DNA of 64,000 bases from Serripes groenlandicus (GCA_031761405.1 JASEVX010000007.1:32467677-32531676); one strand, 5' to 3'; counted from the stretch's first letter, positions 47,001-56,950 are shown. Program-made: numbers and translations. Notes: generated by a model not told the origin, from the sequence alone.

Positions 47001-50000
47001 GCCAATTCAGAATGTTTTTCTAGTGGTTGAGCTACGATCTACGACCCAGCTCAACCAATTTGCAATGTTTTTGAAGTGGTTGAGCTATGATCTACGACCC
47101 AGGTCAGCCAAGTAGCAATGTTTTTAAAGTGGTTGAGCTACGATCTACGACCCAGGTCAGCCAAGTAGCAATGTTTTTAAAGTGGTTGAGCTACGATCTA
47201 CGACCCAGGTCAGCCAATTACATATTTTGGTTGAGCTACGATCTACGATCTACGCGCTAACTTCACACACCTTACATAATTTAGAAATTTAAGTATAAAA
47301 TATATCACAAAGTAAATTCATTATATACAAAAGTATAACAATTTGCTTGTGCAAAAATAACAAAATGTAAATTTATATTGAAACCATTTTTTGTTTGAGA
47401 AAACCCCTAGTCATAGCGTTTGTTTTATTTTTACACAACGAGTAGAAATGTTCACTTTAATCCCTAGTCATAGCGTTTGTTGTATTTTTACACAACGGGT
47501 AGAAATGTTCACTTTCCATGTTTTGAAAACATTGTATCAAAATGAAAAGAGAAGTTGTTCATTATGAGCACTTTCTCCTTTTGCCATAACGTCGTCTGCT
47601 GCAGATGCACCAGAACGAACGCGCCTTTAGGTGGGAATGGGATGGTTAAAGTCAACAACATTCGTCGATTGATTGATTGATTGGGGTTTAACGCCATTTT
47701 TAACAATTTCTCAGTTATATAAAGGCGGCCAGTTCACCTACTCATGCACACAACTCACAACCCCTGGATTGACAGCCCGCGTCGCTACCGACTGAGCTAA
47801 CGGGGCTCGACAACATTCGTTGATTACTTACTATTAATCCATTTTTCAGTTCCTGTGTGGATACAAGTTATACTTGGTATAGTGGCCGTCACGGCAGCAT
47901 TGCTGTTGCTGACTTGTTTAACGATGTGCTGTATGAGATTATGTGGGTAAGTACATATGTATCTCATTAATTAAAATCAGACCAAAATACTTGTGTGTAT
48001 AAATGAACCCAACGACACCACATAAAAAAGTCTTTCAAATTAAACATTAACATTAAAATATTAATGACTGTGTTCTATTTTTTGTTTTCTATTCAATGAA
48101 AACTCGCCTCTCTATCTCGTTTATTCATATGGGTTGTCTCCCCTGTTGGTTTCGTAAGCGACAATTTGATTGGCTGACACAAAGGTCAATTAGAGACAAC
48201 GTCATTAGTCGCCGGGCAGAAGCCCGCGACTTCTATTTTTAATAGCTTTTCGGAAATCACATGGGAGGGCGGCTTATTATTAGAAAGAAACAAATCTAGA
48301 TGATTTGAACATATTACAATTGTGGTTGTTTACGAACACTAATAAATGACACATCTAAAATGAAATAAATATTCCGATTTTTTAATGTTTGCAGTTTTTT
48401 TTTTTATTTCACTCGCATTTAAGTTTTTTGTCTTATTTACGAAGACAAAAGTGGTCCCTTCAAGACGTGAACCAACACCCCCTAATGCAGACTCTTATGT
48501 GTCATCATTGAGGTCAATTTCGGATTCTCCTTTTAATAGCAATTTTAACTTACTAAATGTTGTTTTCATGTTCAAAGAGATGTCTTGATTTGTGTAGAAT
48601 TCATTTAATAATGTTAATCCATGAATATCTAAAGTAGGAACTGTTTCTAAGCTAAATATAGACCCTATTCTGTTGTGTAGTTTCGTGACCTTTAACATCG
48701 ATTTTCGCGCATGCGCATTTCGATATGAAAAAGCGAGTGATATTATTTTATTTTAGACAAGTACAAGACGAATGTTTGACGCAAAGCGTCAAAGAGAAGC
48801 CGCAATATTTCGTTGTACATGTAGAAATAAGAAAAAAAGAACATTTTTAAATCCACAAACAATAGAACAATTTAAACTGTAGACGGTAATGCTGATATAT
48901 TTCTCCTTTTGAAGACTTTTGTTTTCTTCAAATTACCTCCCTTTAAAGCAATACCAGGATATTTACCTTGTGATTCGAATAAGATTGACAAACATTGAAA
49001 TTATATGAATGAATACTATTATTTAAATAAGTAACAACAGCAAAATTAAATTTAAGCCAGATAAATGTGTACACATTTCGTTAATTTTTTATAGATACCC
49101 TAATGTATAGGTATGTATATAAAATTTATAAGCAAATGTTTTCATTACTACGTTCCTAATGTTTGAATAGACTAAGGAAAGTCAAGAATACATAAATAAA
49201 TCAATGCAGTCTTTTCCGGCGACATTGATGCCTTGCATCAACTTTCTCTTGTCATATCTTTATGAACGTTTGCTACTCAAGCGAAGCTTATGTCTGTTTT
49301 AATTAGATTGGGTGATTACGTAACTAGGCTAGTTTATTCAGATTTATTTTGTAAGCTGACCTTGTTATGTGTTCTTCATGCGACAGTTTAATTTACACAG
49401 ACAATTATCCGTTTCAAATGTTTATTGACATTAGTTAGTAATGCCGGGTGCGCTCTGTTTATCCCTCTGGGAGATTACAACTCAGTAATAGACCCGGGCC
49501 TTCAATAAGCAATCTTGTAATCGATTCAAATGAGAGTCAGCCATCGGCGTTATGTTTTTGATTGAGTGTGAAACGCGCAGATATACGCGTTGAGAACACA
49601 TACAATTCGAAGACATTGTGTAAAACGAACAAGTGCTCAAGGCAAGAAAGTACACATTAAAACTATGCTTCCATTTCCCCAGATATTACAGTTTGTTTAA
49701 TGCAGACGACTCCAAACAATATCACATCAAGCTCTGAAAGTATTCTCTGTGCTCATGTATCTGATTGGTCAAAATAAATTTCACTCCAGTAATTAACCAA
49801 TCATACATCTTTATTTGAGCACATATTTCTTTCCGAGCACTGAAAATGTATTCAGAGTTGTGTAGAGTCGGGGCCTGGTAAACGATTACTTCATTATTTC
49901 AGATGTTGGACTGGTAATATACTAGGGGTGGGTTCATTACGGAGACCACATGAAGACACAGATCACATCGGATGTTGGTGTTGTCGTCCTCCCGTCGTTT

Positions 50001-53000
50001 CAGCAGACGGGTCTTACGTCAACCAGTGGAGAAATGTAAGCATACGCCACGTTTTGTTTAATTTAACGGTTTCAATGTTTGCACAATTCACCTGCATATG
50101 TCGCCAATATACCTTTAATAGATATGTAGGTCTCACCATAGTCTAATCACACAACGAAGTCTTAAATGACTGACCACATCCATAACTATATATAATCACA
50201 CAACGAGGTCTTAAATGACTCGCCACATCCACAACTAGGTCTAATCACACAACGAAGTCTTAAATAACTGACCACATCCACAACTAGGCCTAATCAAACA
50301 ACGAGGTCTGAGGTCTAGATGTTATCACATAACAAGGTCGAATGACTGACCACATCTACAACATAGGCTAATCAATCAACGAGGTCTGAATGACTGACCA
50401 CATCTACAACTAGATATTATCACATAACGAGGTATGAATGACTGACCACATCTACAACTAGATATTATCACATAACGAGGTCTGACTGACTGACCACATC
50501 TACAACTATATATTATCACATAACGAGGTCTGAATGACTGACCACATCTACAACTAGATAGTATCACATAACGAGGTCTGAAATTACTGACCACATCCAC
50601 AACATAGGCTAATCAAACAATGAGGTCTTAAGTGACTGACCACATCTATAACTAGGTCTGAATAACTGACCACATCGACAACATAGTTTAATCACACAAC
50701 GAAGGTCTGAAATGACTTAGGTCCAATGAGTGAGTGCAGTATGGTAAACTGACGGCATAAATTACAATAACGTCACTTTATGGTCGACGGACGTAACGGT
50801 TACCAATGGCGTCAATATATGAGTCATCTCGGGGACTGTTTGGACTATGACGAGTACATTTTAAATAAGCATGCACGTTTATTCAGTCTAACCAGTTCAA
50901 TCAATGGTTGCTAAATATGGATTATCTCTGATATGTGACAGGCTAACGAGAAGAAACTGACCAAAAAGCGAGATGCTTCTATAATATTTAGATCTAGCTA
51001 GCAAGGTTAAATCAGCTATAATTTACATGAGTTGACTCATGTTTGTTGCAGCAGAAAAACGTTTAGAACTACAAAGTTGTCTGAATCTCGTTTGTATACA
51101 GGATGTAAAAATGGGACCGACCGAAACTTGATTTATCTCCCTTTTTACGCACATGTTCAGATAAATTGAGTCACATTTCACACTTGCAGCATATTTCTTC
51201 GAGGTGTTTTTTATAGCAAGTTGGATCTGTTTCTGTGGATTGGACCGCGTTATTTAAACACGTACACACAGCCCTAATAGTAAAACGGACATGGCCATTT
51301 AACCCTTTCCCATCTGACGCTATATGTAGCACACGGATTCTGATCAATCCACAGCAGACGACTTTTGAAAACATTATGGCGTTAGGAGAAATTGCGCAAA
51401 GCGAGCTCTTTCTTCTTTTGCCAAAATGTTTCCAACACTAGAGATAATTATACTTTCATTTATGAAGATTTTCCATAGTTTTGCATAGATATGTTCTAGG
51501 TCGTTTGCTGTAGATTCTTTATATGTTCCCACAGGGTTGTGATAACAAGAAAGATATGAGCCGTCCCACGAGAGAAGCAACATTATGGACTCTGCGTAAT
51601 GTATCGACCCAGATCAGCCTGCGCAGTCCGCGCAGGCTAATCCGGGTCGAGACATTCCGTCACAGGGGGATAGAGGTATAGATTAATGACTCCTGAAATA
51701 GAAAATGAACAGGAGGCGAAACGTATCTGTCCGGGTTAGCCTGCGCGGCAAGCGTAGGCTTATCTGGGTCGATACTTTACGCAAAGTCCTTAATGTTGGT
51801 TTTCTCTTGGGACGGCTCCTGTGCCATGATCTCATTTCGCCTGGCGCGGCTTGTTTTTGAATATGGATAAACATTATCATTGATACTAATTTGATTTGTA
51901 AAACTCGAATTGAATCTTCTACAAATCCAAAAGGTTCTACGGTTCCTCTTCAAACTGAAATCATACAAAATATGCGTCACTTGGGCCTGTTTAAAACATA
52001 GACAACAGAATACATCGTTACTTTATAGACTTTGATTATTTCATTGACTTATCCGATGAGTACAGCTATACATTCTCCCTGCACATTGACCTCTCTCATG
52101 TTGAATAAGTAATAAGGTCAATTAACCATTCCCTTTCCTACTTGTAGACGTATTTGACGAACTTGCAGCAGACAATTTTTGAAAACATAGGGGCAGGAAA
52201 AATTACGCATAAAGCGCAGTTTCTGTTTTTGCTACAATTGTTCACCTTTTCTCAATATTACTACTTGCATTTATATAGAATATTCATATTTAACTCGTGT
52301 TTTCAAAGTCGTCTGCTGTGGATCTGTCGTATGTAAGAATGGGTTAAAATAGTAATAATGTTCACTGACGTAGCTCTTACGGTGTAGCGACGATTCGATG
52401 TACAATGGGATCATTAGGTTAATATGCTGGATTGGTGGCTTTTTATCTGCGATGCGAATTTAGGAATTTTAATAGAAATTAATATGGCCAAGTCGACAAT
52501 TATCACTTCAATAATCTTACAAGCATTACTGCTTTGGTAACCGGCTGACATTAATGTAGACTCATTTGTAGTAATAAAGTCACAATATATTTAGAAAAAA
52601 CGCTAATTAAACTGCGTATACAATATACAAACAGAATAGGCATTTTGTCGTATGATAAATCAAAAAATTGCATGATATTTTTCATGTTTGTCAAAGGTAG
52701 ACAAATAACAATAACTGTTCATAAGTTCAGAATGAAATATTTCTCTTGAATAAGTCCCGAACGATATCATCTAAATATCTGAAAAAATTAAATAACCAGA
52801 ATAAAACGTCTTTAATCTTTACATTTTATTATCACATATATCTCTTAAATCTGATTAGGATGTAAGGGCACTTCAAAATCAAGTGACGTCATATTTTGTA
52901 TAATTTCAGGGCGCAAGACGTTAGAATGCAGTCGTGCCAGAGTGACCCGTTGCATTTGTATTGTAAATATATGTACATAGGTCTAGTTATCGAATAAACG

Positions 53001-54405
53001 TTTTACGTTGGTTATAATTGACATCCCGTACCACGTATCTTTCACTTTAATTAAACATTTACCTGATATAGACAGCTATAGATGCATCTGCAACAGACGA
53101 CTTTGACAACATATATAGCGGACAATGGAGAAAGTTCTACGTGGAACATTTTCTCCAATTATCTTCAGTAAAGATATTATTACCATTTATTATAGTTTTA
53201 AATATCTGAAACCGAATTCAAACATGTTCCTGTATCCATTTTCCACAACAAATCAACAAATCTGCAGCAGACGGCGTTGGAAACACAAAGGCAAAACTTT
53301 GCAAAGTCTCTATCAATTTATGTTTAATTGAAAATAGTTGCAGATGCTTCAAAATGTGTCAGCAAGTAGGAAAGGATTATATCACTGACATTTCAGAATA
53401 CCAGCAGTCGACGTTCCACTCCCGTAAAACCGCAAGGCATTTGGATGCCTGCAACAAATCCGATCCGTAAGAACAATCAAAGTACCATGTGATGATTTTA
53501 GCACTCATTATTTCCTGTATGTAAATTGTTGTGTGTAGGCTACACATGTATTTGTATTTATTTTCGGAAAATATAACATATAATTATGTTCATGCTTACA
53601 AAAGGTCCATGTTTCTAATGACCTGTCCAACGTGTAAACATGTCAGGAATTACATTCTAAACAATTGGTTTCTTTTAGTTTTCATTGCAAGTTGCAAGAC
53701 TCTAAAAGGTGCTGAACCCCAAAGTATAGATAGTACTTGTATAGTCCAATTTTTAAAACTGTTAAAAAGTTGTCTTGAAATATTAGAATCATAGTTCTGG
53801 GATAAAATTATTTAGTAATTATTTCACTTTCTAGTGCAATACACATCTAAATTACTGATCGTGTATGCTTCATTTTGACTGGGTAGACATACACAGTAAG
53901 CAAAATTGTTTACATTTCCATTGACTTTCAACTGAATGTTTTTCAACATTTACTGGCAAAAATAGTTTTGAACTATCTATTTCTTATATTGTTGTCACTA
54001 TAAGCAATATTTGTAGAAGTTTCAACATTTCAAAAGTGTGATCTCCAATTGGAATTCAGCACCTTTAAGCTCCAAATCTCAATTGCTTAGACGAAGGATC
54101 TAGGTTGAAACATCATTTATTGTAAATACGACATCTATGCCTAATGCAGAATACAAATGTTGTAAACAATCAGTAAAGGTGAGAAGTAATTCCTCATTTT
54201 CACACATTGTTTTCAACCCTGTTTGTAAGTGATACTCCTATTTGCCGTATAAGTGGACGACTCTAAAACTGTCATATCACGTTACAGTTTAGATGGAAAA
54301 GGATATATGATGTCGTCCATTGACATTTCTGACCAGCGTAGATTCAGATCGGCCTGTACATCTGCTCTGTCTTATCAGAATCTAAAGAAAACCATAGTCA
54401 TGTAA
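38007..54405 (+). CDS. single-pass membrane protein gene, multi-exon, family unknown
   Basis: The one well-supported host gene. Coding exons: 38007-38091, 39441-39710, 42709-42928, (44661-44680, tentative), 47850-47946, 49903-50035, then either 52910-52924 or 53397-53466 plus 54293-54405. Junction phases 1-1, 1-1, 2-2, 1-1, 2-2 and 0-0 agree; the tentative 20-nt exon is needed to link phase 2 to phase 1. Predicted length is about 279 or 335 residues. The start is chosen at 38007 because ACCATGG is an optimal Kozak context; ATGs at 37959 and 37962 are alternatives, and a TAG lies upstream in frame. About 200 residues of charged, helix-forming sequence (KYDKLRDKILLEMARHA, QIKRKSKRLMKEGKQF, HRRQIEEMKSKMKKEG) precede one membrane segment (VILGIVAVTAALLLLTCL), followed by a cysteine-rich tail. 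No signal peptide is visible, so topology is uncertain. I recognise no family and assign no function. Confidence 0.75.
38122..38506. mobile_element. two abutting TTAA-MITE copies in an intron
   Basis: 38122-38336 (TTAACCCTTTCCCTCATACA to TGAGGGAAAGGGTAA) begins 31 bp after exon A. 38334-38506 (TAAGCCCTTTACCTTGG to GAAAAGGGTTAG) follows immediately. Confidence 0.75.
38661..39094. mobile_element. two adjacent TTAA-MITE copies
   Basis: 38661-38862 is diverged (TTAACGCTTTCTGCAAC to CATATGGGACAGG). 38863-39094 is well preserved (TTACCCTTTTCCCATGTATA to ATGTGGGAAAGGGTTTA). Confidence 0.75.
39250..39412. mobile_element. TTAA-MITE just upstream of exon B
   Basis: The right end GTTGGAAAGGGTTAA stops at 39412, 28 bp before the exon B acceptor. 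The left part is diverged. Confidence 0.65.
39441..39710 (+). CDS. host gene exon B
   Basis: Acceptor TGTTTAATCAACAG, donor ATAGATG|GTAGGTG; phase 1 to 1. Encodes VEDEVSEMLHQIKRKSKRLM, GDLPGGQLHMFASLAGLMGE and a Lys/Glu-rich amphipathic helix, LKHRRQIEEMKSKMKKEGRA. Probably coiled coil. Confidence 0.85.
39721..39929. mobile_element. TTAA-MITE 10 bp after exon B
   Basis: TTAACCATTGTGCTCTTACA to a TTAA at 39926-39929. Diverged, but it keeps AACTTCTCATTATGAGCAAT at its hairpin tip. Confidence 0.65.
39930..40497. other. intron, MITE debris
   Basis: A short direct repeat, ATACATTTAGCTTCAGAAAT, occurs two to three times at 40010-40090, with scattered degenerate MITE fragments. Confidence 0.45.
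41062..42516. mobile_element. probable solo LTR, 1,455 bp
   Basis: Begins TGTCACAAGATGG and ends TTTTGTTACA (TG...CA termini), flanked by the 5-bp duplication TACAG (41057-41061 and 42517-42521). Removing it restores the ~120-bp repeat of the host element exactly (GCTATAATACAG|CTTGTGAACACA). No coding domain is present. Strand not assigned. Confidence 0.75.
41681..41932. repeat. ~124-bp direct duplication inside the LTR
   Basis: ACTAATATCCTTTTACATTA at 41681 recurs near 41805 as ACTAATATCCTTTTACATTT, and the copies stay almost identical through CAATTTCTGTAAAAAACATT. Confidence 0.85.
42709..42928 (+). CDS. host gene exon C
   Basis: Acceptor ATACCTTTAACAG, donor GAAAG|GTAACA; phase 1 to 2. 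It joins exon B as DG|DSSCQGLILQLNSRYHEE and continues AMMFTMRSKKPQTVIDYTRL, ending GLAERAMEPRIE. A TAA follows directly if the donor is not used. Confidence 0.85.
43200..44015. repeat. degenerate ~150-bp bivalve-type repeats
   Basis: CAGATTCCTTCAAGCCATGT / TGATTGGTC / AAACATGGCCACCAG-like blocks recur about five times with AATTTGGTAGAAATG between them, in the intron after exon C. Confidence 0.6.
44086..44314. mobile_element. TTAA-MITE, full-length copy
   Basis: 229 bp, TTAA at both ends. Hairpin AAAGGAGAAATTGCAC / GTGCAATTTCTTCTTT. Confidence 0.85.
44320..44533. mobile_element. TTAA-MITE copy
   Basis: TTAACCCTTTCCCACGTGTA to TTTGTGGGAAAGGGAT. Only 5 bp separate it from the preceding copy. 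Confidence 0.75.
44661..44680 (+). CDS. tentative 20-nt microexon
   Basis: A good acceptor (GATTTTATTTTCCAG) precedes 20 nt encoding YYAICL with flanking split codons. Its length (phase 2 in, phase 1 out) is exactly what is needed between exons C and D. The donor GTTATT is weak, and a MITE starts 8 bp later. It was chosen because no better linker was found. Confidence 0.3.
44688..44918. mobile_element. TTAA-MITE, full-length copy
   Basis: 231 bp from TTAACCCTTTCCCACATACA to TGAGGTAAAGTGTTAA, TTAA on both sides. Confidence 0.85.
45088..45660. mobile_element. TTAA-MITE cluster, partly nested
   Basis: 45088-45233 is an internally deleted copy. 45351-45647 is a copy (TTAACCCTTTCCCTCATACA to TGAGGGAAAGGGTTAA) with an extra duplicated middle. 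It seems to interrupt a further copy whose parts flank it (45235-45350 and 45648-45685). Confidence 0.65.
45695..47250. repeat. 53-bp tandem array in the intron
   Basis: About 29 units of GGTTGAGCTACGATCTACGA / CCCAGGTCAGCCAATTCAGA / ATGTTTTTCAATT. Spacing is exactly 53 bp at 45701, 45754 and 45807. Two monomer types alternate irregularly: CAGGTCAGCC and CAGCTCAACC. The second can pair with GGTTGAGCT in the same unit. Confidence 0.92.
47251..47654. other. intron, MITE remnant
   Basis: AT-rich, with a direct repeat of about 40 bp (CCCTAGTCATAGCGTTTGTT at 47406 and 47462). A diverged TTAA-MITE lies at about 47515-47645 (GTCGTCTGCTGCAGATGC). Confidence 0.5.
47666..47809 (-). repeat. tRNA-derived SINE with 11-bp target duplication
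   Basis: On the minus strand the head reads GCCCCGTTAGCTCAGTCGGT (A-box region), followed by a tRNA-like B box. The tail is GGCGTTAAACCCCAATC plus a CAAT-rich run. ACAACATTCGT flanks it at 47655-47665 and 47810-47820. It ends 29 bp before exon D. Confidence 0.85.
47850..47946 (+). CDS. host gene exon D, transmembrane segment
   Basis: Acceptor CCATTTTTCAG, donor ATGTGG|GTAAGT; phase 1 to 2. Encodes PVWIQVILGIVAVTAALLLL, then TCLTMCCMRLCG: one hydrophobic helix followed by cysteines suited to palmitoylation. The alternative frame is also open but not hydrophobic; the downstream exon fits only the membrane frame. Confidence 0.8.
47947..49902. other. intron between exons D and E
   Basis: Non-repetitive AT-rich sequence. 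Open frames on both strands at 48385-48698 have no recognisable domain. A short palindrome, GACGCAAAGCGTC, lies near 48778. Confidence 0.4.
49903..50035 (+). CDS. host gene exon E, cysteine-rich tail
   Basis: Acceptor TTCATTATTTCAG, donor AGAAAT|GTAAGC; phase 2 to 0. Encodes CWTGNILGVGSLRRPHEDTD, then HIGCWCCRPPVVSADGSYVN, ending QWRN. Confidence 0.85.
50135..50710. repeat. 48-bp tandem array in intron
   Basis: About 11-12 units of TATCACATAACGAGGTCTGA / ATGACTGACCACATCTACAA / CTAG. It starts roughly 100 bp after the exon E donor. Confidence 0.9.
50711..51298. other. intron, nothing recognised
   Basis: No repeat family or open frame of interest seen. Confidence 0.35.
51299..51540. mobile_element. 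TTAA-MITE copy
   Basis: TTAACCCTTTCCCATCTGAC; hairpin GAGAAATTGCGC / GCGAGCTCTTTCTTC. The right end is degraded. Confidence 0.7.
51558..51819. mobile_element. palindromic MITE with ~100-bp inverted ends
   Basis: Starts GAGCCGTCCCACGAGAGAAG and ends TTCTCTTGGGACGGCTC. Both arms contain GTATCGACCCAGAT and GCCTGCGC-type blocks in inverted order. GC-richer than its surroundings. Confidence 0.85.
51820..52121. other. intron, nothing recognised
   Basis: Short AT-rich spacer between two MITEs. Confidence 0.35.
52122..52347. mobile_element. TTAA-MITE, 226-bp copy
   Basis: TTAACCATTCCCTTTCCTAC to GTAAGAATGGGTTAA; TTAA at both ends. Confidence 0.8.
52348..52909. other. intron before the short terminal exon
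   Basis: AT-rich, no gene or known repeat seen. Confidence 0.35.
52910..53015 (+). CDS. host gene, short alternative terminal exon
   Basis: Acceptor TTGTATAATTTCAG in phase 0 gives GARR and a stop (TAG 52922-52924). AATAAA follows at 52993-52998, so the transcript could end near 53015. Confidence 0.65.
53040..53385. repeat. degenerate TTAA-MITE pieces
   Basis: GCAACAGACGACTTTGACAA near 53090 and CTGCAGCAGACGGCGTTGGA near 53262 mark two decayed copies. The second ends AGTAGGAAAGGATTA. Confidence 0.55.
53397..53466 (+). CDS. host gene, alternative downstream exon F
   Basis: Acceptor CACTGACATTTCAG, donor CCGATCC|GTAAGA; phase 0 to 1. Encodes NTSSRRSTPVKPQGIWMPAT, then NPI. It can replace the GARR exon after exon E. 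Confidence 0.65.
53467..54292. other. intron between exons F and G
   Basis: AT-rich; MITE-like traces near 54190-54260 only. Confidence 0.4.
54293..54405 (+). CDS. host gene, alternative last coding exon G
   Basis: Acceptor GTTACAGTTTAG, entered in phase 1 from exon F. Encodes HGKGYMMSSIDISDQRRFRS and ends SYQNLKKTIVM at TAA 54403-54405. The same bases (CAT|GTAAGT) form a strong donor, so a further exon is possible. No AATAAA was seen close by. Confidence 0.6.
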
Positions 54406-54689
54406 GTAATATGTAAATAGTGGAGATTTGGAATAGACTGTGTGGATACACATGCTGATCTGGATCTGCACTGCACACACAAGTCACCTTGTACATTTCA
54501 CATGGATGGGATCATATCGGATGTACGTATTGGCGTTTTGTAATTTCATATTGTCTGTAAACCAATGTCTGTCATATATATGTATATGTTGATTGTTTTG
54601 TACAATTTGATAATTTGAATACAAGTTAAAAAACAACAAGTCTAAATATTCGATATTTTCTGTTTAAACTAGTACATCTAGCAATGTGT

Positions 54690-54890
54690 TTTTCTGGCTC
54701 CTCTTCACATAACAGTTTTGCCAAGCAACCGGCTGCTTTTCCACATAGACTGTTAGCCCATTGGTGAAAGACGCATTGACTTTTGTCAAACGTAGGGGAA
54801 ATGCTGGTTGAGCTGGGATCTGAACTCACAACCCCTGGATTGACAACCTGCATTGCTATCGACTGAGATACTGGGACTCGGCATGTATAC
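54690..54890 (-). repeat. tRNA-derived SINE, family A
   Basis: On the minus strand it begins GAGTCCCAGTATCTCAGTCG and continues with GGTTGTGAGTTCAGATCCC and CAGCCGGTTGCTTGGCAAAA. Same family as the copy at 55868. Confidence 0.75.
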
Positions 54891-55481
54891 AAATTGAAAC
54901 TAAACATTTGTAAAAATTTAAATAAGACATTAAGGTATACACAGTCGTACTAGTATCCTCGAGACCTGTTATGAGAATATAAGCATTTGATTATATTTGT
55001 CATTATTTTCAAAACTTGCGATGGTCGGTTTTGGTGCGATAAGTTTGTGTGTTTAATATTATACGCTGCTTTAAACATGTGTAGTTATATCACGGCGATA
55101 ACCGTGTAAGCTAATCGATTGGTCCATTCGTCCTGACGAGTCAGTCGTAAAGAAAACCCCACAATTCTGAGCACCAAGGAAAGAAAGCCATACAAACTCG
55201 TTCAATGGCACTATTGACGTATTTGCAAACAATACAGATTCAGGTGAGTCAGCTCTTAACGAATGGTATCAATTGAAATCCGCATTGTTTGCCTTGTAGT
55301 TATCTAATTATTAAAAATTAAAAAAATCTTACTATATGGAAAATAAAAGTCGCTCAATTTTAAACATGGATGTTCGGCGCTGTATGAGTTATTGGACAAT
55401 AAAAGAATGCATTCGCCATTATTTTAAAAATCTCCGAATATCGGTGTTGCATGGTGCCTCTTGGCCCATATATCAAGTACC
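54891..55481. other. no gene recognised
   Basis: A donor-like CAG|GTGAGT at 55243 follows a short open frame (MALLTYLQTIQIQ from 55206); too little to call an exon. Confidence 0.3.
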
Positions 55482-55693
55482 TGACAACAAGGAAAGAGGA
55501 AACATTATGGCCTCTGTAATGTATCGACCCAGATCATCCTGCGCAGACTGTCTCGGGCCGACACATTCCGTCGCAAGGGTATAGAGTAATGATTCCTGAA
55601 ACACAAAATCCACAGGAGGTGAAAAGTGTCTGTCCGGGTTAGCGGTATGCTTAACACAGAGTCCGCAATGTTGGTTTTCTCGCGGGACGGCTC
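55482..55693. mobile_element. second copy of the palindromic MITE at 51558
   Basis: Shares GTATCGACCCAGATCATCCT, CTGTCCGGGTTAGC and a right end TTTTCTCGCGGGACGGCTC. The left end is degraded. Confidence 0.75.
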
Positions 55694-55867
55694 ACTTTAC
55701 CTTTTCACCTTCCTATTTGGGAGTAATCCTTTTCATCTGGAAAAAGTTAACAGTAGCCGAGCCCAAGTGACTTTCATATACAAAGATATTTCATATATGT
55801 GTCTAAATGTCTTCAGGGTTAAACACAAAAAAGACAATTCCTAGTTAGAGGTAAATATTTTCAACAG

Positions 55868-56095
55868 TAGCCAAACCCCAGTAGCTCAGTCGGTAGCGAC
55901 GCGGGGTGTCAGTCAAGGGTTTCAAGTTGGAACCCCAGCTCGGCCAACATTTTTTCCGACGTTTGACAAAGGTCACTGTGACCAGCGTCATTCGTCTTCC
56001 ACCAATGTGGAGTTTATGTGGAAAAACAGCCAGTTGCTTGGAAAGTATGTTGTGTGGAGTACTGTTGAGAGAAAGCCCGGAAACCCAAGAGTAGA
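55868..56095 (+). repeat. tRNA-derived SINE, family A
   Basis: Head CCCCAGTAGCTCAGTCGGTA, B-box-like region, then CCGACGTTTGACAAAGGTCA and GCCAGTTGCTTGGAAAG. Confidence 0.75.
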
Positions 56096-56950
56096 TGAAC
56101 AGACCGCCGTGATATAAAAGAAAAATCGTTGAACACAGAGTTTAGAGTTTATCTCCAATAAATGAATAACCTTCTGAAAGGAATATTCGGATAGATGTAT
56201 ACCCTTACGTGAAGGAACGCAAGATAGCATAGGCTAATTACGTTTCCTCAGATATCGACTCTGATACTAGTGTATGGGATAACATGGGAAACGTCACACT
56301 TGCAACTTTTCCACATGCGATGTAGTTTGAATCATCTAGACAAAAGGAGAAGTTACACCCGTTGAGCAATTTCACCCCTTGCCACAGTTGTTTTCAATTG
56401 TCGTCTGTCTGATACATATGTATTAAAATGTGTCTGCAAGTTGGAGAGAAGAAAACAGACGTTGGGGACTCAACGACATGTGAAGATCTAGGTCAGCCTC
56501 AGCTTAATCTGTTCAAAATGCCATCCAGTCGTACATGCAACCTGGAAGCCTCTGGAGAATCGTTTTGAGCCAAAACAGACAACACAAGTACAAGTCCAGT
56601 CGAACCTGTGCTAAAGACCACCGTTGTATAGCAACTTCCTATCTATAGTGACCATACTTTTAGTTTCCCAAACACTAATGTTCTGTATAAATGACTCAGA
56701 TTGTTCTCTTCCCATGGGTGGTCTTTAAACACAGGTTGGACTAAATATTACTTTTTGCCATTAACTTTAAAATAACAAGCAAAGACACTATAAAACTTTG
56801 AAAAAATTCTTGGAAGTCAGAAATTAACTTTTTGCTCAAAATACTAGTAAGACTTCTGATTGGTCAATTTCGAAATGAATCAAGTTCTTATCAATAAGAT
56901 ACTTAAACACAAATGATGAGCACAGAAAATCCTTTCATAGTGTAGGAGCC
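56096..56950. other. intergenic, MITE trace
   Basis: A decayed MITE at about 56330-56450 (CAAAAGGAGAAGTTACAC). No gene seen. Confidence 0.35.

Noticed and set aside
45695..47250. CRISPR-like array
   Set aside because: The units are contiguous tandem repeats without unique spacers, in an intron of an animal gene.
48385..48698. Overlapping open frames of 67 residues on both strands
   Set aside because: The minus-strand frame looks somewhat protein-like (FSLETVPTLDIHGLTLLNEF) but has no recognised domain and no splice sites I could support; left unannotated.
55206..55243. Possible first exon MALLTYLQTIQIQ with a GTGAGT donor
   Set aside because: Only 13 codons, no promoter evidence and no downstream exon in phase.
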